Positions 26,425 through 35,687 of a DNA stretch of 64,000 nucleotides are shown here, piece by piece. The notes under the pieces are model-generated. The model did not search any database. It saw only the letters and a list, made by a program, of their open reading frames with translations, and was not told the DNA's origin. The DNA lies in the NCBI GenBank assembly GCA_965226915.1, contig CBDDEJ010000003.1:62001-126000 (forward strand), given 5' to 3'. The number at the start of each line of letters is the position of its first letter. Positions within the stretch are counted from its first letter, which is position 1. Made by a program: the position numbers and the translations under genes. The DNA is from Io17-Chloro-G2 sp965226915. GTDB lineage: Bacteria > Chloroflexota > Dehalococcoidia > Lucifugimonadales > UBA3495.

Positions 26425-27891
26425 TATTACAACGTCAGTTCAGGGAGGGATGTGGGGTGATGCCCGCATGGCGGCGCGGCGCTTGGCATGGGAGCGTTTG
26501 GCCCGTTCGTTACTGTCCTGCGTATCCTCAAGCCACCGCAGCAACTCGGTTGGCCCGAACCGTTCCCGGGGCAGCATTTCCCGCACCACCCGGTAGACCT
26601 GCGGCCTCGTGATCCGGGGCATCTTTTCCCCCCCAAGCCTGTTGCAGGCTCAGCAGAAAAGCTCCGCCCAGCAGGCACAGGGCCACGTGGTGATGCCAGC
26701 CAGCCCAGGTGCGGGTCTCGTACTCGTCCAGGCCTACGTCGCTTTTCTCCGTCTCAAACTCCGTTTCTATACGCCAACGGGAGCCTCCCACGTATGCCAG
26801 GGTCTCCAACGGGGTATCCTCCGGAGCATTGGACAGGTAGTAGCGGGGTTCGCTGCCGTCCAGGTTCCGGCGGTAGACGGCCCAGTGGATTTCGCCGGGC
26901 TTGCGCCTGCTGGTCGGTCGCACCCTCTGGGCGCTGAAAAGGTAGCTGCGTGGTCCCTGGCTTCCCTCGGCCACCGTAATCTCACGCCAGGCCTCCTCCG
27001 GCAACTCGTCGCTGCGCTGCTCCATGGTCCGGCGCTGACCGTCTCGCAGCCTGGGTTTGCGGGGACGCCCGAATCCCTGATACTCCGCACTGGTCCAGGC
27101 AGGCTCCGGCGGCCACACCGTAAAGCCGGACGGAACGTCCAGCACGTACCACATCCCCAAGGCCGCCAGGCCCTCCCGGAAGGACGGCGACATCCCAAAG
27201 GCGTCGTCCGCCGCGACCCATCCAGCCTTCAGGTGGCCCCGCTCCTGTGCCCGCCCCACCATCTCCAAGGCCAACTCCGTCTTGGACCGGTAGCCCTGCC
27301 TATCCTCCGGCACACCCGCCGCCTCACACCGGTCTTTGTCCGAGGTCCAACTCTCGGGCAGATACAGCCCCTTGTCCACCAATGCCCGTCCCAACGGGCT
27401 GACAGCCCTGCCTAGGCCAGAGGAACATCCCCGCCTGGCAGCTGGCCACCTTCCCCAGCCTCCCGCAGTACTGCCGGGCCACTCCCACCGACTTCCTCCC
27501 CTGCTTGGGAAAGTCGCTGCCGTCCAGCGCCCACACCCCTTCCGGATGCTCCAGCCGGGTTCCCAGGTACTCCTGCAGCCGTCCTATAATCACCTCATCG
27601 TCCCAGGGAGAATCGGTGAGAAACCGCTGCATCCCTCGGGCTGACCCCGGAACCGTCTCCGACAGGTTCTCAGCGTTGCGCCGCTCCCCAGACTGTACCA
27701 GCAGGGCCTGGAGATAATGACCGCTGTGCTCCCGCGTCTCCCGGCGGCCAAACAGCGGCGCGAAGTAAGCGTGAAAATCCCGAAATGACCTGTACACCTG
27801 CTCGAAAGCTGACGCATCCACATCCCCACCTGCCTATTCCCTCTCCAGCTACACAGTTATCCTATCAAACTAACTGACGTTGTAATACTAG
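26421..27891 (-). mobile_element. IS701-family element
   Basis: Perfect 16-bp inverted ends TATTACAACGTCAGTT lie inside CTAG at both borders (26421-26424 and 27888-27891), so the element proper is 26425-27887. IS701-type elements typically duplicate a 4-bp YTAR target, which fits. Its right CTAG is shared with an M1 copy. The transposase inside is broken. Confidence 0.9.
26440..27821 (-). pseudogene. IS701-family transposase, two frameshifts
   Basis: The N-terminal part starts at 27821 (MDASAFEQVYRSFRDF) and carries the first DDE aspartate in WALDGSDFPKQG. The frame changes near 27400-27420, then continues GRALVDKGLYLPESW, with AGWVAADDAFGM (second Asp) and the Glu region around ETEFETEKSDVGLDEYE. 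A further shift at a run of seven C (26628-26634) puts the last ~60 residues (MPRITRPQVYRVVRE to the end at 26440) in a third frame. The catalytic residues are still readable but the protein is not made as one chain. Confidence 0.85.
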
Positions 27892-28066
27892 AGGTCTGGC
27901 CGGAAAGCCATTGGCCGGGTTTCGCGCTACGCCAGACAGACGTATTATAGTCTTATGTGGCATGATAGTGTCTGTAATACGGTTCAAGAACCCACTGTTA
28001 CATCGATAATTGACGTTAAGAAAACGACGACTTGGGGAGAATCGGGGTTTCCGTCCGAGTTTCTAG
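27888..28066 (-). mobile_element. Miniature element M1, copy 6
   Basis: A 179-bp copy in the inverted orientation, abutting the IS701 element and sharing its CTAG at 27888-27891. The other CTAG is at 28063-28066. Confidence 0.9.
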
Positions 28067-28090
28067 CGAACCGTCGGTCAGCCGTTCTGC

Positions 28091-28368
28091 CTATCTCATA
28101 AACGTGGAATTCACGTTTTGAAAGGCGTCTTGAACCCGTTGGACGTGGTGCTCCATCAGGTCCACACGGTCTAGTTCGCCGATTGCGAAGTATCCGAATT
28201 CCGTGGTCTCATCGCTCAGGGTAAGCTCTCCGCCCACCACCTCAGCTTCAAAAGTCATTGCGACCGGCTGATACCGGTTGCCATCGGCGTATTCAACGAT
28301 CACGTCCGGGCTGGTGTAGATGCCCACCAACCGGGTCACCCGCACCACTAGGCCCGTCTCTTCCAAGG
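28091..28368 (-). pseudogene. Nudix hydrolase, C-terminal fragment
   Basis: The native frame from 28368 down to 28091 reads LEETGLVVRVTRLVGIYTSP, then DGNRYQPVAMTFEAEVVGGE and ends MR. LEETGL is the end of the Nudix box (GX5EX7REUXEEXGU); everything upstream is replaced by IS66 copy 2. The hydrolase therefore lacks its substrate half and most metal ligands. Its missing 5' part is not found on the other side of the IS66. Confidence 0.8.
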
Positions 28369-29814
28369 GAAACTGTTCAGAGTTGAGGGGAAGTGAGCAA
28401 CCGGCGGCATTCCAGGAGGGGATTGAGACCTCTGGCCCGCCAGGTGCCAAAGAGGGATGCCAAGGTCATCTTGCTGTCGGCGCCCTGCCCTGAGCGGGCG
28501 CCGCCGCTGATCTTGCGACTGGTTACCAGATGCCGCAGGCTCCGCTCGGCGGCGTTGTTGTCTGAGGGCACGGCTGGGTCCGACACGAAGACAAACAGTT
28601 CCTTGATGAACCGTTCCATGCGCCGGCAGAGCTTGGCCTGAACCGCCAGGGGATCTTTCGCCAGGGGATCTTTAAGGAAAGGCCGCGCCAAGACCATTAG
28701 TTTCTCCTCCAGCATTAGCTGGGTGCGATGGCCTGGCTGGGCTCGGGGAAGGACCGAGGCCTTGGCCTCCGTGTAGACCTGGTGAACCGCCTCGGCCCAC
28801 TGAGCCAGCCCAGCGTCTTCTGGGTACAACCCTTTCAGGTCATGGATATCCCGCAGCAGATGAGCCCAGCACCGTTGCTTCAGGCCCGGGTAGTGGTTAT
28901 AGGCCGCGTAGAAATCACTGACCAACACTCCGCTGAAGGAGGAATCCAGCACCTCATCCACCACCCCCTTATCCCGACCCCGACGCAGGAAGTATCGTTC
29001 GCTGGGAGTGCTGAAGGTCCAAACATAGCCGTTGCTCCCGTCCTGGCGCCAGCCGGTTTCGTCGCCCTGCACCACGGGACTGGCGCGGACTTGCTCGAGC
29101 ACCTCTCGCACCGCCGTCTCAGCCTGACGGGCTACTCCATGGACGGCCTCGACGATGGCGCCAACACTCAGGTGCAACTGATGGACGCTCTCCAGGCGCC
29201 ATTGGATGATTCTTATGGGCAACCGTCCCTCCTCCCGCAGGGTCACCATCAGGCTTACCAGATTGACCCCCAGGCGCTGCTGGCCCAGAACCACCCCCTG
29301 CAGGGCCTCTTTGGGCAGCCGGCGCCGCTGGCATACCGGACAGATGCGGGCTACCAGGGCGTGCTCGGTCACTTCTACCGGAGCCACCGGTAGCTCAATG
29401 ACTTCCCGAGTTCGCTGTACCCATCCGCCGTTCAGGTGAGTCCCGCAGTCGGGACAGACCGCCACGGCATGCTCCACCCGCCGGGTAGGAGTCATGCGCT
29501 GGCGGGCGAAGCCATGGCGGCGCGGCTTTCTGGGCTCCTTTTTCTCCGGCGCTTGCCGGCTGGAGTGCGGCTGATTACCCGGCATCCCCGACGACCCGCG
29601 CCGGTTGGGACGGGATTCCAGAACCCCAATCCGCCTTTGCAAATCGGCAATGACTGCCCGCTGGCCGGCAATTATCTCCAGCAGAGTTTCGCCACTCGCC
29701 GCGTTCAGGTCTAGTTCAGTGTCCACCTCCCTGGTATGCCACAACTCCCCCGGCCATGCCAGCGTTTTTCCAACGGCTTTGAGCCAATTCACCTCATCAA
29801 GTCTGAACAGTTAC
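28369..29814 (-). mobile_element. IS66-family element, copy 2 (no target duplication)
   Basis: Same ends as copy 1 (GAAACTGTTCAG; GTAACTGTTCAG on the other strand) and nearly the same sequence. The flanking octamers differ (TTCCAAGG on the left, CCACGGCC on the right), so no target duplication is present. Both flanks are coding sequence from different genes, a Nudix hydrolase and a protease. That is the mark of recombination or deletion at the element. Confidence 0.93.
28377..29792 (-). CDS. IS66-family transposase, intact
   Basis: A 471-residue transposase in one frame. N-terminal leucine-rich helix (LLEIIAGQRAVIADLQRRIG), then a Zn-binding cluster (CPDCGTH, about 20 residues, CPVCQRRR), then the DDE domain with VQGDETGWRQDG (first Asp), VLVSDFYAAYNHYPG (second Asp) and SDNNAAERSLRHLV (Glu). 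The element carries no tnpA or tnpB. Of the transposases in this window this is the only one without a visible lesion, so it could act in trans on copy 1. Confidence 0.93.
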   Translation of the reverse strand: MNWLKAVGKTLAWPGELWHTREVDTELDLNAASGETLLEIIAGQRAVIADLQRRIGVLESRPNRRGSSGMPGNQPHSSRQAPEKKEPRKPRRHGFARQRMTPTRRVEHAVAVCPDCGTHLNGGWVQRTREVIELPVAPVEVTEHALVARICPVCQRRRLPKEALQGVVLGQQRLGVNLVSLMVTLREEGRLPIRIIQWRLESVHQLHLSVGAIVEAVHGVARQAETAVREVLEQVRASPVVQGDETGWRQDGSNGYVWTFSTPSERYFLRRGRDKGVVDEVLDSSFSGVLVSDFYAAYNHYPGLKQRCWAHLLRDIHDLKGLYPEDAGLAQWAEAVHQVYTEAKASVLPRAQPGHRTQLMLEEKLMVLARPFLKDPLAKDPLAVQAKLCRRMERFIKELFVFVSDPAVPSDNNAAERSLRHLVTSRKISGGARSGQGADSKMTLASLFGTWRARGLNPLLECRRLLTSPQL

Positions 29815-30659
29815 CCACGGCCACCTCTGTGCCTACGGCTACTCCCGTTCCTACGGCCACTCCGGAGCCAGTGAATCCCAGGGCCTATTTCGGCAGGCCG
29901 GTGTCAATAGGCGTCTCCAGCGGCAACGAATACCTTGTTGAATTTGACGGAGATTTGTTCTGCACGGTCGGGACTATCACTGCCCGGCTGATCGATAACG
30001 ACGGCAATATCTACGCCGCGAGTAATAACCACGTCTACGCCCTTGAAAATGGACTAAACGTCAAAGATGATGATGGCGAAGATGTTGACACTATCATTGG
30101 CAGCGCGGTGCTGCAGCAGGGGCGTGTTGACATGAGCGCTGGTTGCGGCACGCCTGAAGAAATCGCTGACTCCGAGATAGGTACTCTAACCGCTTTCGTA
30201 CCCATATCGTTCAGCGGCGACAACAGAGTCGACGCGGCAATCGCGTTGTCTGACACAGACTTACTCGGCAACGCAACCCCAAGCGACGGTTATGGAACGC
30301 CGACCTCCTCCACCGTGCCAATGACAGATCTGTTCTTCCGGCAGACAGTGCTCAAATATGGCCGAACCACCGGTTTCACTTCGGGAAATGTGGACGCGAT
30401 CAACGCCACCGTAAACATAACCTACGACGGGGGCACGGCTCGCTTCGTAGGTCAGATAATCGTCAAGGGCAGAGATTTCCTACTGAGCGGTGATTCCGGA
30501 TCATTACTGGTGACGGAAAACAACGAGCCCATCGGACTCCTGTTTGCCGGTAGTAATCGTGGCCCAGGTTACGCTATGGCCAACAAAATCGACGACGTGC
30601 TTTCGGAGTTATCCGCGGAGTTGGGGAAGACACTGACCATCGACGGCAGTAGCCCATAA
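29815..30659 (+). pseudogene. Trypsin-like secreted protease, 5' end lost at IS66
   Basis: From the IS66 border the frame reads TATSVPTATPVPTATPEPV (a linker) and then a chymotrypsin-fold domain: PVSIGVSSGNEYLVEF, SNNHVYALENG with the catalytic His, DAAIALSD with the likely Asp, and SGDSGSLLVTENNEPIGLL with the nucleophile Ser. It lacks a signal peptide and pro-region because of the IS66. It is a paralogue of the intact protease at 30908. Upstream in-frame codons inside IS66 do not give a sensible N-terminus. Confidence 0.8.
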
Positions 30660-30691
30660 GCATCCGCTTAGGTTAATGGCTTGCCAGTGTT

Positions 30692-30730
30692 ACCGGGGAA
30701 GAGGCATGGGCCTCTTCCCCGGTCTTTTAT
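30692..30730 (+). terminator. Intrinsic terminator
   Basis: ACCGGGGAAGAGGC and GCCTCTTCCCCGGT (30692-30705 and 30710-30723) form a 14-bp stem with a tight loop, followed by CTTTTATTAT. It ends the truncated protease transcript. Confidence 0.93.
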
Positions 30731-30907
30731 TATCCTTACCGGTTTCCATCTTCATGCCACCGGCACCCGTAGCATCGATTAATTTCGCCGTCAACCGAAT
30801 CGAGACCTTTCTTCACCAAAAATTCACCTACCTGAGACCAACCAACGATTGACCTTAAATCAGTGGGGTTGTTAGCCTGGATATAGCTATCATTCCAAGG
30901 TTTATCT

Positions 30908-32428
30908 ATGGAGCAATATCAGGTTATGAAAAGACTTTTGCCTCTGGCGATCTTGATCGTTGTGGTGCTGGTTGGAGCGCTGGCGGTATCGCCGGTGTTC
31001 GGCGGCAACCACGGAATAGATGGCGCTAAAAACGCGCAAAAGGGCCTTAACGAAAAGGTCCTGCACAACGGAGACGTAGTGGGCACCGCCGTCGGCATGC
31101 AAAACGGCGAGGCGGTCCTGAAGGTCTTCACCGCCAAACGGGGCGTAGCCGGAATACCGCAGAAACATGACGGCTTCGATGTCGTGGTGCAGGTCACCGG
31201 CCCGATGAGCGCCCTGCTTCCCAGAGTCGAGCCGGGTCAAAGCGGCAGCAGCCAGTTCTCTACCGCCACTCAGTCGGCGCAAGACACCTTCATAAAGCCC
31301 GTCCCCATCGGCGTTTCCACCGGGAACGACCGGCTGATCAAATACAGGGGCCGTTGGTATTGCACCGTGGGCACCGTAGCCGCGCGGGTGATGAAGAACG
31401 GTAACTACTATGCCCTGAGCAATAATCATGTCTACGCGTTGGAGAACGGCGCCGCAATGGGCGACGACATCCTTCAGCCTGGCAGGGTTGATATGAGTTC
31501 GGGTTGCGGCACAAGCGGGGAAATAACCGCGGCGAAGATCGGAACCCTAGCCGAATTCGAGCCGCTGCGCTACGGCGGCGGAAACACCAACACCATCGAC
31601 GCCGCCCTGGCGTCAACCACAACGGATGATTTGGGGAATGCGACGCCTCTTGGCGCCGGATACGGCCTTCCCAGTTCAACCACCATGGACGCTGTCCCCG
31701 GTATGCAGGTGCAGAAATACGGCCGAACCACCGAACACACATTCGGGACCGTCACAGCCACCATCAACGTTGGATATGACAATGGCACGGCGACCTTTAC
31801 CGGCCAAGTGATCGTTGAAGACGCAGGCGCGTTTATCTTGGGAGGCGATTCGGGTTCGCTGCTGGTAACCGATAACGGCGACACCAACCCCTACCCAGTT
31901 GGATTGCTGTTTGCCGGAAATTCCTCCGGAACCTTCGCCATCGCCATCGCCAACGACATAGACGCGGTTTTGGATCATTTCGGCGTCACCATCGATGGCG
32001 CTGGAAGCTCCGTCACGCCTACTGCCACGCCGGGGCCAAGCCCCACGCCGACGCTTACGCCGGTTCCGCCTACGCCCGAGCCCACGCCGACGAATACCCC
32101 GACGCCCGTCCCAGGCTCGGACGACATCTGGGTTTCCGCCATCGATCTAACCCACAAGAACAAGGGCCGCGGGGAACTGCTGAGCAAAGTGTCAATCTTG
32201 GACGGGTCCGGCGGGATATCGGGCGCCACCGTCTCTGCTACGTTAAGCCGGAGTGGCGCTACCTGGGACCTCAGCGGCAGTACAGACTCCAGCGGACAGG
32301 TCACCTTCAAACTGAAGTTCCCCCTGTCGAACACCACGTATACCCTATGCGTGGACTCGGTTAGCCACTCCCAACCCTATGCCGCGAGTCAAAACTTAGA
32401 AACATGCGATGACATGCTGATACCTTAA
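30908..32428 (+). CDS. Secreted trypsin-like serine protease with pro-region and C-terminal Ig-like domain
   Basis: A 506-residue exported protein. An N-terminal hydrophobic segment (LPLAILIVVVLVGALAVSPV) is a signal peptide or anchor. Residues about 47-105 are a pro-region (DVVGTAVGMQNGEAVLKVF). The protease domain (about 130-355) has SNNHVYALENG (His), NTIDAALAS (Asp) and GGDSGSLLVTDNGD (Ser). A Thr/Pro linker (PTPTLTPVPPTPEPTPT) leads to a C-terminal beta-sandwich domain (about 410-506, SGATVSATLSRSGATWDLSG). The start is ATG 30908 (AAGG upstream); an ATG six codons later is also possible. Paralogue of the truncated gene before it. Confidence 0.87.
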   Translation: MEQYQVMKRLLPLAILIVVVLVGALAVSPVFGGNHGIDGAKNAQKGLNEKVLHNGDVVGTAVGMQNGEAVLKVFTAKRGVAGIPQKHDGFDVVVQVTGPMSALLPRVEPGQSGSSQFSTATQSAQDTFIKPVPIGVSTGNDRLIKYRGRWYCTVGTVAARVMKNGNYYALSNNHVYALENGAAMGDDILQPGRVDMSSGCGTSGEITAAKIGTLAEFEPLRYGGGNTNTIDAALASTTTDDLGNATPLGAGYGLPSSTTMDAVPGMQVQKYGRTTEHTFGTVTATINVGYDNGTATFTGQVIVEDAGAFILGGDSGSLLVTDNGDTNPYPVGLLFAGNSSGTFAIAIANDIDAVLDHFGVTIDGAGSSVTPTATPGPSPTPTLTPVPPTPEPTPTNTPTPVPGSDDIWVSAIDLTHKNKGRGELLSKVSILDGSGGISGATVSATLSRSGATWDLSGSTDSSGQVTFKLKFPLSNTTYTLCVDSVSHSQPYAASQNLETCDDMLIP

Positions 32429-32456
32429 TCCCAGAGGATCAGTCAAAATCAGGCGC

Positions 32457-32490
32457 CATGGGGCCGGCAGTAGCCGGCCCCATTTGCTAT
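32457..32490 (+). terminator. Probable intrinsic terminator
   Basis: TGGGGCCGGC and GCCGGCCCCA (32459-32468 and 32473-32482) pair in a 10-bp GC-rich stem followed by a modest TTTGCTATT. It lies 30 bases after the protease stop codon. Confidence 0.75.
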
Positions 32491-32993
32491 TCGGCGTTCA
32501 CGCTTGAGGTCGGTTTCCAAATCCCCCATTTTGTGAGGCTGGCAACCGGTGGTTCGGTTCACCCCTTAAATGAGATACTACGGATGATGGTAAATACTCA
32601 AAGGCTTCCAAAAGGGTTTCAACGCAAGGCGTTTGCCGCGGCGGTGGCCATCCAGCGGTGCCCTCGCCTGCGGTCCCGGCGAAGCGATTGGCAGCGGGGG
32701 AGGGGTTCCAATGGCGGAAAAACCTATTGACCGGGATTCCCCAGATCAAACCAACTTTCCTGGATATAGCTCCCGCGGGGATACCGCCAAATATAATCCC
32801 GCATTCCAAGGGCGTCAAATGCGGTCTGATGCGGCCTGATTCACTCAAAGTCCCCGCTTTCATAGGGCAACCACTGTACTGCCAAGCGTAAAAGCCCCAA
32901 ACCGCTGGTCTACGCCCAAGTCTCGCCCTTGGGAAGCTCTTTTGCCCTGTGCGACCCCGTAACCGTAACCAATCCCGACGCTCCTAAAGTGGA
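32491..32993. other. About 500 bp without a recognisable gene
   Basis: Neither strand gives a frame with protein-like composition or a credible start. A CGCAAGGCG palindrome-like stretch and CG-rich blocks near 32615-32710 look like intergenic repeat DNA. Part of the right side probably belongs to the IS1380-type element that follows, but I could not locate its terminal repeats. Confidence 0.4.
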
Positions 32994-34335
32994 CTAGCCA
33001 GGAGCCAGCCTAAGCCGACCAATTCGTTCCAGTATCCCGCCTAGCATTTCCCGGCTCACCAGCACCTCAGCAAGCTGAAACACCAGCCTTCCGGCATGGC
33101 GCACCAACCGTCCTCCAGTCTTGATCATCCTGGTCTGCAGACTGGTCAACGACCAGTGCTTCATTGCCTCCGGTAAGGCTAGCCTTCTCATTAAGTTGCC
33201 CAAGTTGTAAGCCAGTACGAACAACTCCAGCCTGACCTGATTGGCCACGAACTTGTGGCAGGACAACCTGGTCCAGTTCAGGGCGTACTTGCCTTCTTTT
33301 ATCCATTGCTCCGCCGTGCCTCGGCCATTGTAAAAGCGGACTATCCCGATGTTTGGATAGCTCAGATTGGTGACTATGAAGCCCACTCTGGGAAACAGTT
33401 CTCCCTGGCGCCACTCCACCTTAGAGACCACTCTCCGAGCAACGTTCCAGCTCTGGGCCTGGTAGACGAAGTCATGAGAAGTCATGATAGGAGACGATGG
33501 GCTTCGGGGAAAGCCACTCCGTAGGCCGTATTAGCCGGGGCGCTATCTCCCGCTGCAGCACCTGGTTGGACCGCAGCCTGATGGCGTAGCCGATGTTTCT
33601 TGCTTCCAGATAATCGTATATCTCCGGCTTGGCGAAGGCGGCGTCAGCACGAAACAGCAGCCTGACCGCTGCTGTCAAATAACGCTCCACCACCGGATCA
33701 AGGACTTCTTGCCAATCATCGGCACTGGGGACGTTGCCTGACCGTAGCTTAGCTGCTTCACAATCCCCGAACTGGTTGAACAGAAAGAGAGGGTGATAGC
33801 AGACGCATTCAAAGTGGCCGTTATAGGCTGCTCCCTCCTGCTGGCCGTGCACTGGACTCTCGGAACTGTCCATATCCAGGATTACTCGCCGGTGTAGGGT
33901 ATGGGCCATAGCTCGTTCCACCCACTGGGTATTTATTCGTGCCAGCCCCTTCAGGTTGTCCTCTTGGGTCAGGAACTCCGTCTCGAACCGGCCCATCTCA
34001 CTGGTGCTGGCTCCTTTCCGCTCCGAGCCTTGCCATCCCACGATCACTCGCATGGCTGGGTCTTGGGAAAGGCGCACTGCGTCATTGGTGTCGTCGTAGC
34101 CGGCCAAGCGGCTGTAGATCGACTGTCTTAGCAGCGGAACCAGGTGGTGAAGGATATTGCGTCCGGTACGGCTTTCCTGGAGGTAGTCCTCAGCGATTTC
34201 GGTAAGGCCCAAGGCATCATCAAACTCTCGAAAGGCAAGAAGACCAGCGTCGGAGGTGATGGTTGAGCCGTGAAATTCCAGGCGGACTTTGGGGTTGAAT
34301 TGGAGCCGGAGAGGGGCTTTTTCGCCGTCACCCAT
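32994..34335 (-). pseudogene. Second IS1380-family transposase, broken by a 10-bp tandem duplication
   Basis: The first 287 codons run from 34335 (MGDGEKAPLRLQFNPKVRLE) to a premature stop at 33472; the last ~155 residues are in another frame (FVYQAQSWNVARRVVSKVEW to the end at 32994). At the joint the decamer TCATGACTTC occurs twice in tandem on the minus strand. Deleting one copy restores YHDFVYQAQ. The intact protein would have an RVILDMDSSESPVHGQQEGA segment (first Asp), LFRADAAFAKPEIYD (second Asp) and GTAEQWIKEGKYALNW (Glu). It is a different subgroup from the IS1380 at 15426. Confidence 0.88.
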
Positions 34336-34492
34336 CAGGTGCCTCCATGATGCCTACGGCATCTTACTGCAAAGTGACATATCATGGAGTTATTATAGCT
34401 GGAACAACGCCAAATGGCCCATAATTAGACAATGGTTGAAAGACCATCGACGAATTACTGAGAAAGCTTTTTAGCCATATGGGAAATGTGGG

Positions 34493-34705
34493 ATTGAGCA
34501 AGTCCTTGAAGAAAACACAGGCCGGTTGATGTCGATACCTGGCGTGGTGGGAACGGCTCAAGGTCTTTGTTCCGGGCAACCATGCATCAAAGTGTTTGTC
34601 ATCGAGAAGACCGGCGGGCTCGTTGAGCAGCTTCCCGCTGAGATCGACGGCTACCGGGTCGAAATTCAGGAGACGGGGGAGTTCCGCAAATTGGACTCCG
34701 GTTGA
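34493..34705 (+). CDS. Small protein resembling the pro-region of secreted trypsin-like proteases
   Basis: A 70-codon frame reads IEQVLEENTGRLMSIPGVVG, then TAQGLCSGQPCIKVFVIEKT, and ends EIQETGEFRKLDSG. It lines up with residues about 47-105 of the protease at 30908: VVGTA-G, then KVF, a conserved Asp-Gly, and Q-TG near the end. No good start is seen: the first in-frame ATG is 34529 (58 residues), while similarity begins before it, and an in-frame TAG lies at 34472-34474. The neighbouring IS1380 may have removed the original 5' end. Possible roles are protease inhibitor or chaperone; both are inference. Confidence 0.55.
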   Translation: MEQVLEENTGRLMSIPGVVGTAQGLCSGQPCIKVFVIEKTGGLVEQLPAEIDGYRVEIQETGEFRKLDSG

Positions 34706-34766
34706 TTCATACCGGATCTCGTTTCCAACCATTCCCGCCTGTCGGCGCCGACCAGCAAGCGATCCC

Positions 34767-35510
34767 TCACAACGGCCTCTTGGACGGGATTCCTGTCCGC
34801 CGGGGGTAAGCCTCGGGGGCCGCATGGATCTTCTCCACCATAACCACTATCCGGTTATCGGTGAGCCCGGCGGTTTCAACGTGACAGACTCGCTTTATCT
34901 CACCGCCTAGCAGTTCCAGCGCCCGTTCCGCCCCAGCCAGCTCCTCTTCAAAATTCGCGCCGCCGTGTTTCCAACACGCCACAGCCCCGCCAATCCGGCA
35001 AAAAGGAAGGCAGTATTCCACCAGCACCGGCATCCGCGCTAATCCTCTGGCGGTTACCAGGTCGAACCCCTCCCGCAGCCCGGGGTCACGGGCCAGCGAT
35101 TCTGCTCTTCCCCTTAACACCTGGCATTCTTCAATTTCCAAAGTCTCAACCATGTGTTCCAAGAATGCCACCTTTTTCCCCACCGGCTCGGACATCGCCA
35201 GCTTTAACCCAGGATGGACCAGTTTCAAGGGGAGACCGGGAAACCCCGCCCCAGCGCCCACATCCAAGAGGCGGCCCTCGAAAGGGAAGTCCCCGGCAGC
35301 GGGGAGGACAGTAAGCGAGTCCAGAAAATGCTTGACCTGAACTTCTTCAAATTCGGTGATGTTGGTCAGATTCGCCCGGCGGTTCCACTCAACCAGCTCC
35401 TGGTAATAGATGGTGAACTGGTCTAGCTGGCTAGAAGTCAGATCAACGCCAAGCTGGGCCGCTCCCGCCAGCAGGAGGTCCATTGTTGGAGCCGGAGTTG
35501 GAGATGTCAT
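34767..35510 (-). CDS. rsmG: 16S rRNA (guanine-527-N7) methyltransferase RsmG
   Basis: A 247-residue SAM-dependent methyltransferase (formerly GidB) that methylates G527 in the 530 loop of 16S rRNA; its loss gives low-level streptomycin resistance. The SAM motif LLDVGAGAGFPGLPLKL, the RANLTNI segment with FLDSLT, and VTARGLARMPVLVEYC are typical. The frame is open further upstream to 35645, but the family begins near MTSPTPAPTMDLLLAGA, so ATG 35510 or 35483 is preferred. It has a C-terminal extension of about 10 residues. Confidence 0.93.
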   Translation of the reverse strand: MTSPTPAPTMDLLLAGAAQLGVDLTSSQLDQFTIYYQELVEWNRRANLTNITEFEEVQVKHFLDSLTVLPAAGDFPFEGRLLDVGAGAGFPGLPLKLVHPGLKLAMSEPVGKKVAFLEHMVETLEIEECQVLRGRAESLARDPGLREGFDLVTARGLARMPVLVEYCLPFCRIGGAVACWKHGGANFEEELAGAERALELLGGEIKRVCHVETAGLTDNRIVVMVEKIHAAPEAYPRRTGIPSKRPL

Positions 35511-35687
35511 TCTGGAATTATAGCTAATGTTGATCTTCGGGTTTTCAGACCTGCCCTGACACGGTTGGTTCAATTGACACCCCCCGAACCTGACCCGTAA
35601 AATGGGCGGACTGTCGTGACTGCGGCCCTGAGGCGGTAGATTCATGCTACTTGAACGGCAATCACCCGTTTTGGAATAGGGGAAGTA

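Noticed and set aside
28728..29393. Plus-strand open frame opposite IS66 (also at 17347)
   Set aside because: Antisense to the intact IS66 transposase; repeated only because the element is repeated.
32498..32863. A 121-codon minus-strand frame after the second protease
   Set aside because: Low-complexity, proline/glycine-rich and lacking a start signal; overlaps a terminator region.
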